From Streptomyces caniferus (lineage in GTDB: Bacteria; Actinomycetota; Actinomycetes; Streptomycetales; Streptomycetaceae): a stretch of DNA of 64,000 nt. The stretch spans positions 1,054,001-1,118,000 of the forward strand of contig NZ_BLIN01000005.1 of assembly GCF_009811555.1 (NCBI RefSeq), written 5' to 3'. This document shows, piece by piece, positions 34,958 to 44,500 of this stretch. The stretch's first letter is position 1; the number at the start of each line of letters is the position of its first letter. Under the pieces are notes generated by a model, which was not told the DNA's origin, made no database searches, and saw only the letters and a list, made by a program, of their open reading frames with translations. The translations under genes were made by a program, and so were the position numbers.

Positions 34958-35695
34958 TCAGGAACCGGAGCGAACCGCATCGTCCCAGGCGCGGGGGCTG
35001 CGGTAGTGGTTCTTGTGCCCCGCGGCGAGTACGTGGCGCAGTTCCGCGAGGTGCTGGGTGTTCGTCGGGAGATCCAGCTGGTCGAGGAGGGCCAGTGCGG
35101 CGGCTGGTTCGAGGTCGCCGTAGATGTCGTGGTAGCTCGCCCGGAGGCCGTGGAAGAGGGGCGAGTGCAGGGCGGGGAGCCGCAGGGCGGTGCGGTATGC
35201 CGGTTCCTTCACCGGCCAGGGCACCGGGCCCGAACACTCCAGAACCCGACGGGCCCGGCGGAGCAGGGGGTCTGATCGATCGGCCACCACTCGGTCGATG
35301 TCGTTCCCGAGCACTTCGGCGAAGGCCGTCGCGGCAGTACTGCGGTCCTCGAACCAGTCCACCCACAGCGAGTAGGTGATGGCCTCGACGTCCCGGTCCG
35401 CCTCCAGTCGCCGGCGGTAGCCGTCCCACAGCACCTCGGCCGGCAGGGAACCCCCGGCGCTCCCGTCCGCCATTCGGAGCTCGCACGCAACCCAGTATTC
35501 GTCGAGGAGGTCGAGCAGCCCGAAGGCCAGCCGTACCCGGTCGGCTGGATCCAGGTCTTCGGCGAACACCTCGCCGGCCCAGGAATGCGCCACGTCGTTG
35601 GCCGTGAGCAGCGTATCCGGCGCCTCGTCGCTCACCCACCCGTCGCGCACCCGGCTCACGCCCTGATCAGCAAGCCAACTCCGCGCCGCCTCCAT
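34958..35695 (-). CDS. hypothetical protein, about 245 aa
   Basis: Soluble, helical, acidic protein (EAARSWLADQGVSRVRDGW, VRLAFGLLDLLDEYWVACEL, ALLDQLDLPTNTQHLAELRH). No family recognised. I use ATG 35695 because GGAGAGACAGGCT gives it a good ribosome site; ATG 35710 overlaps that site. Not obviously linked to neighbours. Confidence 0.68.
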   Translation of the reverse strand: MEAARSWLADQGVSRVRDGWVSDEAPDTLLTANDVAHSWAGEVFAEDLDPADRVRLAFGLLDLLDEYWVACELRMADGSAGGSLPAEVLWDGYRRRLEADRDVEAITYSLWVDWFEDRSTAATAFAEVLGNDIDRVVADRSDPLLRRARRVLECSGPVPWPVKEPAYRTALRLPALHSPLFHGLRASYHDIYGDLEPAAALALLDQLDLPTNTQHLAELRHVLAAGHKNHYRSPRAWDDAVRSGS

Positions 35696-36096
35696 AGCCT
35701 GTCTCTCCATTCAGGAAGTATGACAAGCCTCGTAAGATCCGAACGAAACGGCCGGGGTCGTCAGTTGCCGGTGCTCGCCCCGGCGGACGCCGAGGCCGCG
35801 CGCGAGCGGCTGAAGCTGGTGCGGGTGCGGGTGCGGGTGCGTGCTGCGCATGCTGATGCTGATGCTGATGCTGATGCTGCAGCGAGGATTCCCCGCCGAG
35901 TCGACGGCCGCGCCCGCTGCCCCGACGCCGACGCGAGCCCCGCCGTTCCCACCGGGAACGGCGGGGCGCACTCTTCGTGGTCTCCGGACGTCCTGGACGA
36001 CGACGCCGTCAGGGCTCAGCGTCCTTCGGCGGCAGTCCGCGGGGCCGGGCCCCAAGGCGTGGCCGGGTCACGCCCGTTGGTGGAAGGTGCCCGCCG
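35696..36096. other. 400 bp between hypothetical gene and cluster
   Basis: A boundary region without a supported gene. A plus-strand stretch (LPVLAPADAEAARERLKLVR) looks coding but dissolves into hexanucleotide repeats. Confidence 0.4.
35818..35879. repeat. hexanucleotide tandem repeats
   Basis: Four GGTGCG units (35818-35841) then four TGCTGA units plus a partial (35851-35879). Slippage-prone. Confidence 0.85.
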
Positions 36097-37320
36097 TCAG
36101 TCGAGGATTTCCGCCGTCGCCCGGCGCTCCCATCCCTCCCGGTCCCTGAGGTAGAGGGGGTGCGACGCGCGGATGGAGAGGGTGTCGGCCGTGCCGTGCC
36201 GCAGGCGCCAGCGGACCGTTCCGGTCACCTGGGAGGCGCAGGTGTCGATGAAGGACTGGCTCGCCCGGCGCAGGTTCGCGAACCAGCGTCCCTCCAGGGC
36301 CTCGCGCACCCAGATCTGCTCGACGTGCATCTTCTCGCGGATGCTCTCGGCGTCCAGGGTGGCGGTCTCCAGGTGGCGGTAGGACCGCAGCAGGATCCAG
36401 GCCGCCGGCATCTCGCGCAGCTCCAGTACCTTCTGGCCGCCCTGCAGATGCTCAAGACCGCTGTACCGCCCGATGCCGAAGGCGCCGACCCGTTGGTTGA
36501 GAGTGTCGATCAGGACGCGCAGGGACAGCTCGGCGCCGTCTATCGAGCACGGCACGCCGCGGTCGAAACCGATCTCGATCTCCGTCGCGGTGCTCTGCGT
36601 CGGCAGCACGCTCCACCGGTACAGATGTTCCGGGACGGAGTGCTCCTCGGGGTCCTCGAGCACGCCCGACTCGAACTCGCGGCACCACAGGTTGGAGTCG
36701 ACGCTGGTCAGCCGCTTGCTCATGTGCACGAGGCCACGGGATTCCAGCTCGCGGACCTTCTGGTCGCGATCGACGGGATCGAGGTCGTAGGGACTGCCGT
36801 ACGCGCCGGTCCAACCGAGGAGTCGCAGCGCGCCGTTGAGCCTGCGCATCGTGTTCTGCGACCGGTTGGCGGTGTGCAGGACAGCGGTCGCGCCCAGGGC
36901 GTTGGCCTGCTCCACGGCCAGCTTGGCGAGGAGAGGACGGCTCAGGGAGGAGCTGATGGGATGGGTCCCGAGGTAGACGGACTGTGCGGCCACCGCGGGA
37001 CGGACGTACTCCTCGGCGAACACCTCGCGTCCGTCGAGGATGTGCAGATGCACGGAGAGTTGCTCCGCGACGTGCTTCTGCTCGCTGATGTCCTCGCCCG
37101 CGCCCAGGTCGGCGTACACCGCGTGGATGTCCGCGAAGCCGGCCGACGCCAGTCGGTGCAGCTGGTAGGTGCTGTCGAGACCGCCGCTGAACAGCACGAC
37201 CACGGGACTGTCCCGGTCGAGGCGGCCGGACTCGATGTCGTGGAACGACCGGACGAGCCCCGAGTGATCCGTGGCCGGCCGGGCGTCGTACCCATTCGGG
37301 GTTGAGGTGGGGGTCAACAT
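36097..37320 (-). CDS. argininosuccinate-synthase-like enzyme
   Basis: 407 residues, the size of ArgG. The PP-loop of N-type ATP pyrophosphatases is clear (VVVLFSGGLDSTYQLHRLAS), as is the ArgG signature region (HMSKRLTSVDSNLWCREFES, then GVLEDPEE, compare YSIDxNLWGRSxExGxLEDP). Other ArgG positions differ, for example HTANRSQNTMRRLNGALRLL. It is therefore probably a ligase that adenylates a carbonyl/ureido group for attack by an amine, acting on a pathway intermediate rather than in arginine synthesis. Its ATG overlaps the stop of the A-T gene (ATGTTGA), so it belongs to the cluster. It may make or modify the amino acid used by that A domain (inference). Confidence 0.75.
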   Translation of the reverse strand: MLTPTSTPNGYDARPATDHSGLVRSFHDIESGRLDRDSPVVVLFSGGLDSTYQLHRLASAGFADIHAVYADLGAGEDISEQKHVAEQLSVHLHILDGREVFAEEYVRPAVAAQSVYLGTHPISSSLSRPLLAKLAVEQANALGATAVLHTANRSQNTMRRLNGALRLLGWTGAYGSPYDLDPVDRDQKVRELESRGLVHMSKRLTSVDSNLWCREFESGVLEDPEEHSVPEHLYRWSVLPTQSTATEIEIGFDRGVPCSIDGAELSLRVLIDTLNQRVGAFGIGRYSGLEHLQGGQKVLELREMPAAWILLRSYRHLETATLDAESIREKMHVEQIWVREALEGRWFANLRRASQSFIDTCASQVTGTVRWRLRHGTADTLSIRASHPLYLRDREGWERRATAEILD

Positions 37321-39185
37321 GCTTGCTCCTGTTCGGTCAGTCGACGCAGTCCCGTGGCGAAGTCGTGCACCGTGGGCTCCTGGAGCAGGGTTTCCAGGGG
37401 GATCGCCACCCCCAGCAGGTGCTGCATCTTCTCCACGATCCGTACGGCCTTGAAGGAATCACCGCCGATGTCGAAGAAATCGGCGTCCTTGTCGATGTCG
37501 GCCGTCCGAAGGACGGCCTGCCAGACTTTCTCGACCACGTCCTCCAGCGGACCGTCGGAGTCGATGGCATCGATGTCCGGTAGCTCGTCGGCGGCCGAAT
37601 CGGCCGCCCATCGCGCCAGCAGCGTGCCGTCCAGCTTCCCGTTGGCGGTCAGCGGGAGCCGGTCGACCACCTGGATCGCGGACGGCACCACACGGCCCGG
37701 CAGCAGGGTGCGCAGGTGCTCGCGTACGGTCGGCACCAGCCCGGTGCCGTCCGTGTCCGGCTCGGCCACGAGGAAGGCCACGAGCCGCTTCTCGACGCCG
37801 TGCCCCTGAGCGATGACGGCGGCCTGTCGCACGCCGGCGCAGCGCAGGGCGGCGGATTCGATCTCTCCTGGTTCGATCCGGACTCCGCGGATCTTGATCT
37901 GGCGGTCGACGCGGCCGTGGAACTCCAGCGCGCCGCTCGGGTGCGTGCGCACCAGGTCTCCCGAGCGGTACAGCCGGCCGCCCGGCTCACCGAGGTGGTC
38001 GGGGACGAACCGCTCCGTCGTGAGTTCGGGCCGGTGGAGGTAGCCGAGTGCGAGCCCGGCTCCGCCGATGTACAGCTCCCCGACCTCTCCGTCCGCGACC
38101 GGTTTCCCGTCCGGGTCGAGGATCCACAGACTGGTCTCCTCGACGGCGGAGCCGATCAGCACCGTATCGAGTTGCGGGTCGCGCGGGCACTCCCAGGCGG
38201 TGCAGTAGATGGTGCACTCACTGGGGCCGTAGAGGTTGGTCAGGGAGGCGGTGGACCTGGAGTGGAACCGCTTGACCAGTTCGGGGCTGAGGGGTTCGCC
38301 GCCGGTCAGGACCCGCTTGAGGCCGTCGTAGCGTTCGCCCGGGGGCCGCGCCAGCAGGAAGAGCTCCAGCAGGGACACCACGCAGTAGAAGGTGGTGACG
38401 TCGCATTCCTGGATCAGGCGGGCGAGGTAGTCGGCGTCGCGCTGGCGCCCGGGAGCCGCGATCACCACGCCCGCGCCCGCCAGCAGCGGCCAGTAGGTCT
38501 CGATGAGGAACATGTCGAAGGTGCAGGTGGTGTGGTGGATGATCCGGTCGTCCGCGCCGAGCGGGTGGGTGCCCTGCAGCGCGCTCAGCCGCGAGACCAA
38601 GGCACCGTGGCTGATCAGCGAGGCCTTGGGACGGCCGGTGGAGCCCGAGGTGTACAGCACGACGGCCGGCTGGTCGGCGTCCAGGGCGTCCGGCTCGGCA
38701 CGGAACTCCGGCTGGTCGCGGTCACGCTCCTCCCCCGTCACGACCAGCACCGGCACCGTGGCGGCGAGCCGGGAGGCGGGCCCCGTGACGATCATGCGGG
38801 GGCCGCAGTCGGCGATCGTCTCCAGGGTCCGCTCGGTCGGATCGTTCACGTCCAGGGCCACCTGGGCGCCGCCCGCGAAGAGCACGCCCAGGATCGACAC
38901 CACGAAGGCGACCGAGCGCTCCTGGTGGACCACGACCAGGTCGCCGGAGCGCACGCCCCGCTCCCGCAGGGCGCGGGCCACCCACAGGACGCGCTCCTTG
39001 AGGTCGGACGCCGTGACCACGGTGCCGGTGTCGGGGTCGATGAGCGCCGCCCGGTGCGGATCGCTGTCCCACCTCTCCAGCAGGAGCGTGTCGACCCTGC
39101 GAGAGCGGCCGAACGCCGATGCCGGCAGGCCGGACGCGGGTGCGCGGCTCGCGTGCGCGGGACTCATGGAACTGGTGTCACTCAT
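37314..39185 (-). CDS. stand-alone NRPS adenylation-thiolation didomain (A-T)
   Basis: 623 residues. A domain about 30-505: A3 LYTSGSTGRPKASLISHG, A5 NLYGPSE, A7 YRSGDLVRTHPSG, A8 GRVDRQIKIRGVRIEPGEIE, A10 Lys in LTANGKLDG. T domain about 535-615 with the phosphopantetheine Ser in DFFDIGGDSFKAV. By alignment to the GrsA positions I read the specificity residues as D-M-I-Y-L-G-L-I-Y; Asp235 indicates an alpha-amino acid, but I know no exact match. It shares D, M, L, G, L, I with the hydroxyornithine-type code. It should load its own T domain and donate to the A-less NRPS. GGAGG is 8 nt before ATG 39185. Confidence 0.9.
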   Translation of the reverse strand: MSDTSSMSPAHASRAPASGLPASAFGRSRRVDTLLLERWDSDPHRAALIDPDTGTVVTASDLKERVLWVARALRERGVRSGDLVVVHQERSVAFVVSILGVLFAGGAQVALDVNDPTERTLETIADCGPRMIVTGPASRLAATVPVLVVTGEERDRDQPEFRAEPDALDADQPAVVLYTSGSTGRPKASLISHGALVSRLSALQGTHPLGADDRIIHHTTCTFDMFLIETYWPLLAGAGVVIAAPGRQRDADYLARLIQECDVTTFYCVVSLLELFLLARPPGERYDGLKRVLTGGEPLSPELVKRFHSRSTASLTNLYGPSECTIYCTAWECPRDPQLDTVLIGSAVEETSLWILDPDGKPVADGEVGELYIGGAGLALGYLHRPELTTERFVPDHLGEPGGRLYRSGDLVRTHPSGALEFHGRVDRQIKIRGVRIEPGEIESAALRCAGVRQAAVIAQGHGVEKRLVAFLVAEPDTDGTGLVPTVREHLRTLLPGRVVPSAIQVVDRLPLTANGKLDGTLLARWAADSAADELPDIDAIDSDGPLEDVVEKVWQAVLRTADIDKDADFFDIGGDSFKAVRIVEKMQHLLGVAIPLETLLQEPTVHDFATGLRRLTEQEQAC

Positions 39186-39201
39186 CTTGTCTGCCTCCGA
39201 G

Positions 39202-39951
39202 TCACCTGAAGAGATCGAGATTGGCGGCGACGCAGCCCGCGAGCTGCGCGGGAGCCTCGGCCAGGAGCATGTGCCCGCCGGGCACCCGGACCTGCCGTGT
39301 CGTCTTGCTGTACAGCGACCACCCGGCGAGCCGGTCCTCGTCGCACAGCGGATCGTGGTCCCCCGCCACGACGAGCACCGGGCAGGCCAGGGCCGGCTCC
39401 GGGGCGGCGTAGTGGTCGCGGACCGCCCGCATGTCGCCCGCGATGACCGGCAGGTAGGTCCGCAGCATGTCGTCGTCGGCGATGGAGTCCGGCAGGGCGC
39501 CGTAGGCGCGCAGTTCCTCCCGCACGTCCGCGTAGTCGTCGGGGTCGGCCGGCGGGCGGGCCGCCGCGTCCGGCTGCTCGTTCAGGGCCCATTGGGACAC
39601 CGCCACGAAGCCGGCGACCAGGCCGGGGTCGGTGTCCTGGAGCGCGCGTACGGCTTCCAGCCCGACGACCGCGCCGGAGCAGACGCCGACGACGAGCAGC
39701 GGGCCCCTGCCCGGGAGCATGCGGGCGCTGGCGACGACGTCGGCCACCAGGCCGGCCAGGTCCGGTACCGCCTCGCGGATGCGCGATTCCCGGCCGGGCA
39801 GCCGGATGGCCGCCAACGCCCAGTCCTGGGGCAGGTGTTGCCGGAAGACGAGCGCGCTCGACGCCCCGGCCCCGGCGTGCGGGATCAGCATGACGCGCAG
39901 CGGCGCCGTGGCGGGGTCGGCGCCACCGAGGGCGTAGGGCTTGCCGGTCAT
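39202..39951 (-). CDS. type II thioesterase (1)
   Basis: 249 residues, alpha/beta hydrolase of the TEII family. Oxyanion region MLIPHAGAGASSALVFRQHL, nucleophile Ser in LVVGVCSGAVVGLEAVRAL (GxSxG reads V-C-S-G-A), acid in VVAGDHDPLCDED, His in RVPGGHMLLAEAP. It removes wrong or stalled acyl groups from carrier domains. ATGA overlap with the small ORF upstream and a 16-nt gap to the A-T gene downstream make this one operon. A second TEII lies at 56545. Confidence 0.88.
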   Translation of the reverse strand: MTGKPYALGGADPATAPLRVMLIPHAGAGASSALVFRQHLPQDWALAAIRLPGRESRIREAVPDLAGLVADVVASARMLPGRGPLLVVGVCSGAVVGLEAVRALQDTDPGLVAGFVAVSQWALNEQPDAAARPPADPDDYADVREELRAYGALPDSIADDDMLRTYLPVIAGDMRAVRDHYAAPEPALACPVLVVAGDHDPLCDEDRLAGWSLYSKTTRQVRVPGGHMLLAEAPAQLAGCVAANLDLFR

Positions 39952-40184
39952 GCGCCCGCCTCGCTGCCGTCGGCCGGGGCCGCGCTGCGGATGCGTACGG
40001 TGCGGTCCGCGACGACCGGTTGCCGGGGGGCGGCGGGCGGTACCGGGAACCGTCCCTGCCAGGTCGGGGGCTGGGGCGGGACGACGATGACGTGGGGGAA
40101 CGGACGGCCTTCGCCGGGACGGAGGTGGCCGGCGCCGGATCCGGCGGACGAGGGGTGGAAGAGCGGAACTGGCAAGATCGGCAC
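39948..40184 (-). CDS. small Pro-rich protein, coupled to thioesterase
   Basis: 78 codons from GTG 40184 (VPILPVPLFHPS) to a TGA overlapping the thioesterase ATG. Proline-rich (FPHVIVVPPQPPTWQGRFPV). It is not an MbtH-like protein: the conserved Trp and NxExQxS pattern are absent. Ribosome site weak (GAAAGGTG). The overlap favours translation, but it could be a leader rather than a stable protein. Confidence 0.4.
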   Translation of the reverse strand: MPILPVPLFHPSSAGSGAGHLRPGEGRPFPHVIVVPPQPPTWQGRFPVPPAAPRQPVVADRTVRIRSAAPADGSEAGA

Positions 40185-40272
40185 CTTTCAGTGCGTCTGA
40201 CGCGGCGACAGGGCCGGTCGGGCGGGCGGGTTGTTCACAGCGAGGCGGGTCCGGTGGGCAACCGCGAGCGCT

Positions 40273-41559
40273 TCACGGGTGCAGCGGTTCGGTGCGGGGC
40301 GGGCTCTCCGGGGACCGTTGCCCCTCCGTCGGCACGGCGGCGTCGGGCTTCGGGCGGCCGCCGAACCGGACGGTTCCGATCAGGAAGAGGGCAGCGCCCA
40401 CGGCCTGAACGGCGAGCATGATGACGAGCGGCACCCGGGTACCGAGCTGTTCGAACGCGACTCCCACCAGCAGCAGGCCGGCGGAGCCGCCCAGCAGGGT
40501 GACGGTGGTGATGACGGCCATCGCCTCGGTCCGCAGCCGTACGGGGATGCGCAGCAGCCGCACGGCCGACGCCGGGCCGTTGGTCAACCCGACGAAGACG
40601 CCCCACACCACCAACACCACGCCGAACCCCCATGGCGGAAGGGCGAACGCGAGGGGGATCAGCGCCACCACCTGGAGAACCTTGGCGGACGTCGCGAGCC
40701 GTACGGCGGTGGTGCGCCGCAGCACCAGTGGTGCCAGGAGGCTGCCGACGAGCGCACCGGCGCCGAAGCACGCCAGCAGTGCGCCGACCATGCCCACGCC
40801 GGCCCGGAACTGCAGCTTGACCAGTACGGGAAAGGCCGCGAGGAGCGCCTGTCCGGCGGATTCGGTGATCATCGTGCCGACGGACCAGAAGAACAGCAGC
40901 CGGTCGCGCCGCAGCACGCCCATGGCCTCGCCGACCTTGGAGCGCATCGGGGAGTCCTCCTCCGGCGGGCGCCCCTGGTCGCTCACCGCCCACCCCACCA
41001 GCGCCGCGGCGACGAGGAAGCTCGCCGCGTCGATCAGCAGGACGGCCGGCGCGCCCAGCAGGACCACCAGAGCCGCGCCGCCCGGAGGCCCGAGGACCAC
41101 GGCGGTGCGGGTCGCGCCCTGCAACAGCGATCCGGTACGGGCCAGGGCGTGTTCGTCCTCGCCCGTCACGCCGGCCAGCACGGTCTGCTGACTGGCCATG
41201 TAGGGGGCCCAGAAGGCGCCGGTCAGGAAGGTGAGCAGGAGCAGCAGGGGGAACGACAGCGCCCCCAGTGCGTACAGCGTCGGCACGGCGGCGGTCAGCA
41301 CGAACCGGCACAGGTCGGACAGGATCATCCAGCGGCGGGCCCCCACCCGGCCCGCCCAGCCGCCGGCCACGATGCCGAACAGTGCGACCGGCACGAAGTA
41401 GGCGGCCATCACCCAGCTCATCCGCACCACCGAGCCGGTGGTGGTCAGCACGAACCAGGGCAGGGCGACCGTGCTGAGCTGGGAACCGGTCAGGGACGCG
41501 ACCTCCGCCACCAGCAGGGCCGCCACGCCCCGGCGGCCGCGTCCCGCCGCGCCGCTCAC
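40273..41559 (-). CDS. MFS transporter (probable product exporter)
   Basis: 428 residues, about twelve membrane helices, of the MFS_3/enterobactin-exporter-like type. It begins VSGAAGRGRRGVAALLVAEV; GAFWAPYMASQQTVLAGV and ATRTAVVLGPPGGAALVVLL are family-like stretches, with the typical cytosolic loop (SKVGEAMGVLRRDR) in the middle. GTG 41559 overlaps the TGA of the PKS gene, so it is translated with it. Likely exports the cluster product and contributes to self-protection. Confidence 0.88.
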   Translation of the reverse strand: MSGAAGRGRRGVAALLVAEVASLTGSQLSTVALPWFVLTTTGSVVRMSWVMAAYFVPVALFGIVAGGWAGRVGARRWMILSDLCRFVLTAAVPTLYALGALSFPLLLLLTFLTGAFWAPYMASQQTVLAGVTGEDEHALARTGSLLQGATRTAVVLGPPGGAALVVLLGAPAVLLIDAASFLVAAALVGWAVSDQGRPPEEDSPMRSKVGEAMGVLRRDRLLFFWSVGTMITESAGQALLAAFPVLVKLQFRAGVGMVGALLACFGAGALVGSLLAPLVLRRTTAVRLATSAKVLQVVALIPLAFALPPWGFGVVLVVWGVFVGLTNGPASAVRLLRIPVRLRTEAMAVITTVTLLGGSAGLLLVGVAFEQLGTRVPLVIMLAVQAVGAALFLIGTVRFGGRPKPDAAVPTEGQRSPESPPRTEPLHP

Positions 41560-44500
41560 CGGCGCTTCTCCCGCAGACCGGCCAACTCCCGGTCGACCGC
41601 CTCCGCCAGGCGTCCGACGTGGTCGTGCGACAGCAACGTCCAGTGGTCGCCCGCGACGGGCTCGACCCGCAGGCCGGCGGGGTACAGCGGTGCCAGCCGG
41701 TCGCGGAGCCGGGCCCGCTGGGGCGCGTCCATGCCCGCCTTGAACAGGACCACCGGGCACCGGACGGGGTAGGGGCGGTAGCGGAGCATGGCCCGGATGC
41801 CGGCGTTGTGCACCCGTACGAAGGCCGGGCCGAGGCCCTGGAGGCCCCCGGGCCGCCGGCCGCCGGCCTGCGTTCCGTTCGTCAGGGCGAGGGTCTTGCC
41901 CAGACCGGTGTCGCGCCCGGGGCCGCGGACGGCGTCGGCGCTGGCCTGGAGGTGGTACCAGAGGTTGTGCACCAGGTGCTTCGGGCGGGTGGCGACCGGC
42001 CACCCATGGGTGTGCGGCAGCAACCCGTCGACGAACACCAGGAGTTCGACCTGCTCGCCCATGGCCTGGAACCTCCGGGCCATCTCGTGGGCGACCATCG
42101 CCCCGATGGACCAGCCGCCGAGCACGTACGGGCCGTGCGGCCTGACCCGGCGGATGGCCGCGATGTGATGTGCCGCCAGGTCCTGGAACCGGTACAGGGG
42201 GCGGGTGCCGTCCTCCAGGCCGGGCGAGTCGAGGCCGTAGAACGGCTGGTCGTCGTCGAGGAGCCCGGCCAGTTCCCGGTAGCACAGCGAGCTGCCGGCT
42301 GCCGGGGCGACGAAGAACGCCGGTGTTCTGCTCCCGGTGGCGCGGAACGTGATGAGGCCGGCCGGGGCGGGGCCGGCCACCGCCGGTTCCACGGTCCCGG
42401 ACCCTGGTCGCGGCTGTTGCGGCAGGGCCCGGCGGACGGTGTCCAGGAGCTGTCCGTACGTGGGGGCGGCCATGAAGTCCGCCATGGTCACCCGGACGTC
42501 GAGCCGTTCACGGATCTGGGTCAGGAAGTAGACGGCCATCAGGGACTCCCCGCCCAGGGCGAAGAACTCGTCGGTCGTGTCGGCCCGCGGCACGCCGAGG
42601 ACCTCGCACCACAGTTCTCCCAGGAGGCGCGCCGGGCCGTCGTCGTGAGCGCCGGGCGTGCGCGCGCCGGAAGCCTCCGCGTCGCGGGCCTCCGCGGCCG
42701 CTGCCCGCACGTCCGCGTCGCCCTCGGGCAGGTGGCCGGTGGCGGGGGTCGTGGGGAGGGGCGGGGTGGCGGCCGCGGAGACCCGGACGACGCCCGGCAC
42801 CCCGTCCCGGCCGATCAGCGACGGCAGCCACCGCAGGTGCGGGGCGTCCAGCCGGGGCAGCCGCAGATGATGGCCGCGGGCGGGCTCCGTGCTCTCCGGC
42901 GGATCGAGCAGGCCACGCGCGGCGGCCGTCCGCCAGTCCGCGCCGGCCGGCGGGTCCTCGCTCACCAGCCAGATGTCGCCCCCGTCCCAGGACGGGTCGT
43001 CCCGCAGGTCCGCCCGGAGATCCGCCGCCGGGCGCGGGTCGGCGCCGTCCGCCAGCAGCACCACCGCGTCCACGGTGCGGTCCGGCAGCAGGCGCCGGGT
43101 CTCGGCGGCGAGGTGCGCGGCCGGGTGCGTCTCCCGGGCCGTGTCCGAGTGGGCCGCGGCGGTGGCCAGGAACAGTGCGTGGTCGGCGTCCTCGGTGTCC
43201 GGCAGGACGCGGACGCCGGTGAACCCGGTCTCGTCCAGCGCCTGCCGCCACGCGGCCTCGTCCAGGTGGATCGAGTCCTGGCGCAGGTCGTCGTCGAAGT
43301 CCCACCACCCGGGCGCGAGGCTGTTGAGCATGTCGTTCCACAACGGCACCCGGGTCAGCTCGACCAGGCCCAGCAGTCCTCCCGGCCGCAGCAGCCTCCC
43401 GAGGCCCCGCAGCGCGTCCCGTACCCGGGGCGCGATGTGGACGACGTTGTAGCCGACGACGAGGTCGTACGTCCCGGGCGCGAGGCCCTGCTCCACCGGG
43501 TCCCGGGTGATGTCGAAGGTGCCGAACCGCAGGCCCGTGAGGCCCAGTTCGGCGCCGCGGACCTCGGCCCTGCGTGCCTGCAGCGGGCTGACGTCGGTGA
43601 CGTGGTACTCGGCCGCGCCCCGGTCCGGCCACTGCTCCAGCAGGCGCCAGGTGAAGTTGCCGTGGCCCGCGCCGATCTCCAGCACCCGCAGGGGCGCGTC
43701 GTCGTGCGCGGCCCGGCCGGCGGCGCGGACGGTGTCGGCGAGGGCGTCAAGGGCCGCGGAGGCGTCGTACACGGCCGGTGCGTTGTCGCGCAGACGCTCC
43801 CGCAGATGTGTCTCCTCCCCGTCCGGCCACAGCACGGAGACGGGTTCGCGCCGTCCGTCGAAGACGTCGGGGAAGGCCTCGGCCACCTCCTCCAGCATCA
43901 GCCGGAGCCCTGGTAGCTCGCCGAGCGCTTCCCGGCGGTCCAGTGCCGCCGCCGTCAGGCCGGCCGCACCGGCGTCGACGGTGAACTTCTCGTCGGTGCC
44001 GTGCAGCCAGCCCCGGGAGCGGAGGGTGCGCAGGAAGAAGTCCACCACCAGCGGGTGCCGCCGGTCCGGGTCCAGACGGCGCCGCAGCTCGTCCGCCGCG
44101 ACGCGGGTGCCGGGCTCCAGCGCCGCCCGGCCGAGGACGAACCGGGCGATGAGCGCGGCACAGTAGTCGTCCAGGTGTGCGTTGAGGTCCGGGCGCTGGG
44201 ACAACCGCTCCCCCGCGTGCCGCCAGCGCACGTCGCCGAGGGCTCCGGCAATCGCCGGCCCGGTTTCGGCGGTGCCTGCGGTCCCGGCGGCGAACGCGCC
44301 GACCCGCAGTCCCGCGGCGGCCAGTTCGGCGGCGTGCCGTGCTCCCGCCCGGCCCGGCGCCACCACCGCCACCACCGGCGAGGGCGCCGGCTCGGTCTGC
44401 GGCCGGGGCAGCGGTGCTTCCGTCCGCGACCACCAGTGACCGTGGTCCCAGGCGTAGACGTGGGCGTCGGCCGACAACGTGGGCGGCAGGCCGGGGGCTT

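Noticed and set aside
41560..42285. Upstream in-frame extension of the MFS gene
   Set aside because: It overlaps the PKS thioesterase domain out of frame. GTG 41559 gives a normal-length transporter.
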